Below the pieces are notes generated by a model that searched no databases, was not told the origin of the DNA, and saw only the letters and a program-made list of their open reading frames with translations. Shown piece by piece: positions 5,646 through 5,777 of a DNA stretch of 5,777 bases. A program made the translations under genes and the position numbers. Source of the DNA: an uncultured Campylobacter sp. (GTDB lineage Bacteria > Campylobacterota > Campylobacteria > Campylobacterales > Campylobacteraceae); assembly GCA_947090385.1 (NCBI GenBank), contig CAMUNZ010000063.1, forward strand, positions 1-5,777, written 5' to 3'. Every line of letters begins with the position of its first letter. Position 1 is the first letter of the stretch.

Positions 5646-5777
5646 TTTTGTTTATTTTTACGAATTTCTGGTTTTTTAGATTGAAGTTTTTGTTTTGAAA
5701 AAAACGGCTCGTTTGAAGATTTTTTTCGATCCATTTTTTTACTTTCTCTTTTTTCATCGAAAATTTTTCTTTTTTCT
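5642..5777 (-). CDS. C-terminal tail of an unidentified upstream gene (partial)
   Basis: An open frame enters from the right edge and ends at TGA (5644-5642), overlapping the ATG of the HD-domain gene as ATGA. The visible 44 residues are extremely basic and low in complexity (many K, R, E, Q; for example KIFDEKRESKK, then KPEIRKNKQK at the very end), suggesting a disordered nucleic-acid-binding tail such as those seen on pseudouridine synthases, helicases or RNases. No domain is visible, so function is unassigned. An internal ATG (5734-5732) is in frame, but nothing suggests it starts a separate gene. Confidence 0.65.
   Translation of the reverse strand, partial: EKRKIFDEKRESKKMDRKKSSNEPFFSKQKLQSKKPEIRKNKQK

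Noticed and set aside
1..5777. CRISPR array, transposon ends or tRNA genes
   Set aside because: No regularly spaced repeats, no inverted-repeat-bounded transposase and no cloverleaf with a TTCGA arm were seen; the frequent AAAATTT words reflect the low GC content.

Overview
The window looks like a chromosomal segment from Campylobacter or a close relative in the Campylobacterota. The DNA is very AT-rich, coding is dense and almost all on the minus strand, genes overlap by a few bases, and the visible promoters are TATAAT boxes preceded by T/A-rich stretches instead of a recognisable -35 box. The genus assignment is inferred from this style and from recalled resemblance of the proteins; no search could be run.

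Right part (about 3799-5777). A gene whose basic tail enters from the right edge overlaps, by ATGA, the start of a 409-residue HD-domain phosphohydrolase of YfbR type. That protein appears to be a tandem duplication with a degenerate first copy. Its stop codon lies inside the 3' strand of a convergent small SRP RNA gene (ffs, plus strand), which has its own promoter and a built-in terminator. Divergent from ffs, through an apparently overlapping -10 region, is a 138-residue soluble helical protein of unknown function, possibly TerB-like.

Middle (about 2500-3840). A 432-residue membrane transporter of the YuiF/NhaC-like Na+/H+ antiporter superfamily has its own promoter and a good ribosome binding site.

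Left part (1-2500). A candidate restriction-modification module follows the transporter with no gap at all (TAATG stop/start overlap). It consists of a first D12-class adenine methyltransferase (M1, FokI N-half-like), a second D12-class adenine methyltransferase of another subfamily (M2, DpnM/NlaIII-like), and a third gene that I read as the matching restriction endonuclease. The third gene is broken by an apparent one-base deletion and runs off the left edge. Two different adenine methyltransferases beside one endonuclease is the usual arrangement for an asymmetric (type IIS-like) target, each methyltransferase protecting one strand. If the frameshift is real, the cell keeps both methyltransferases with a crippled nuclease; if it is a sequencing error or a switchable state, this is an intact system. 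This module is the most interesting part of the window. Everything from the transporter leftward is probably one transcription unit.
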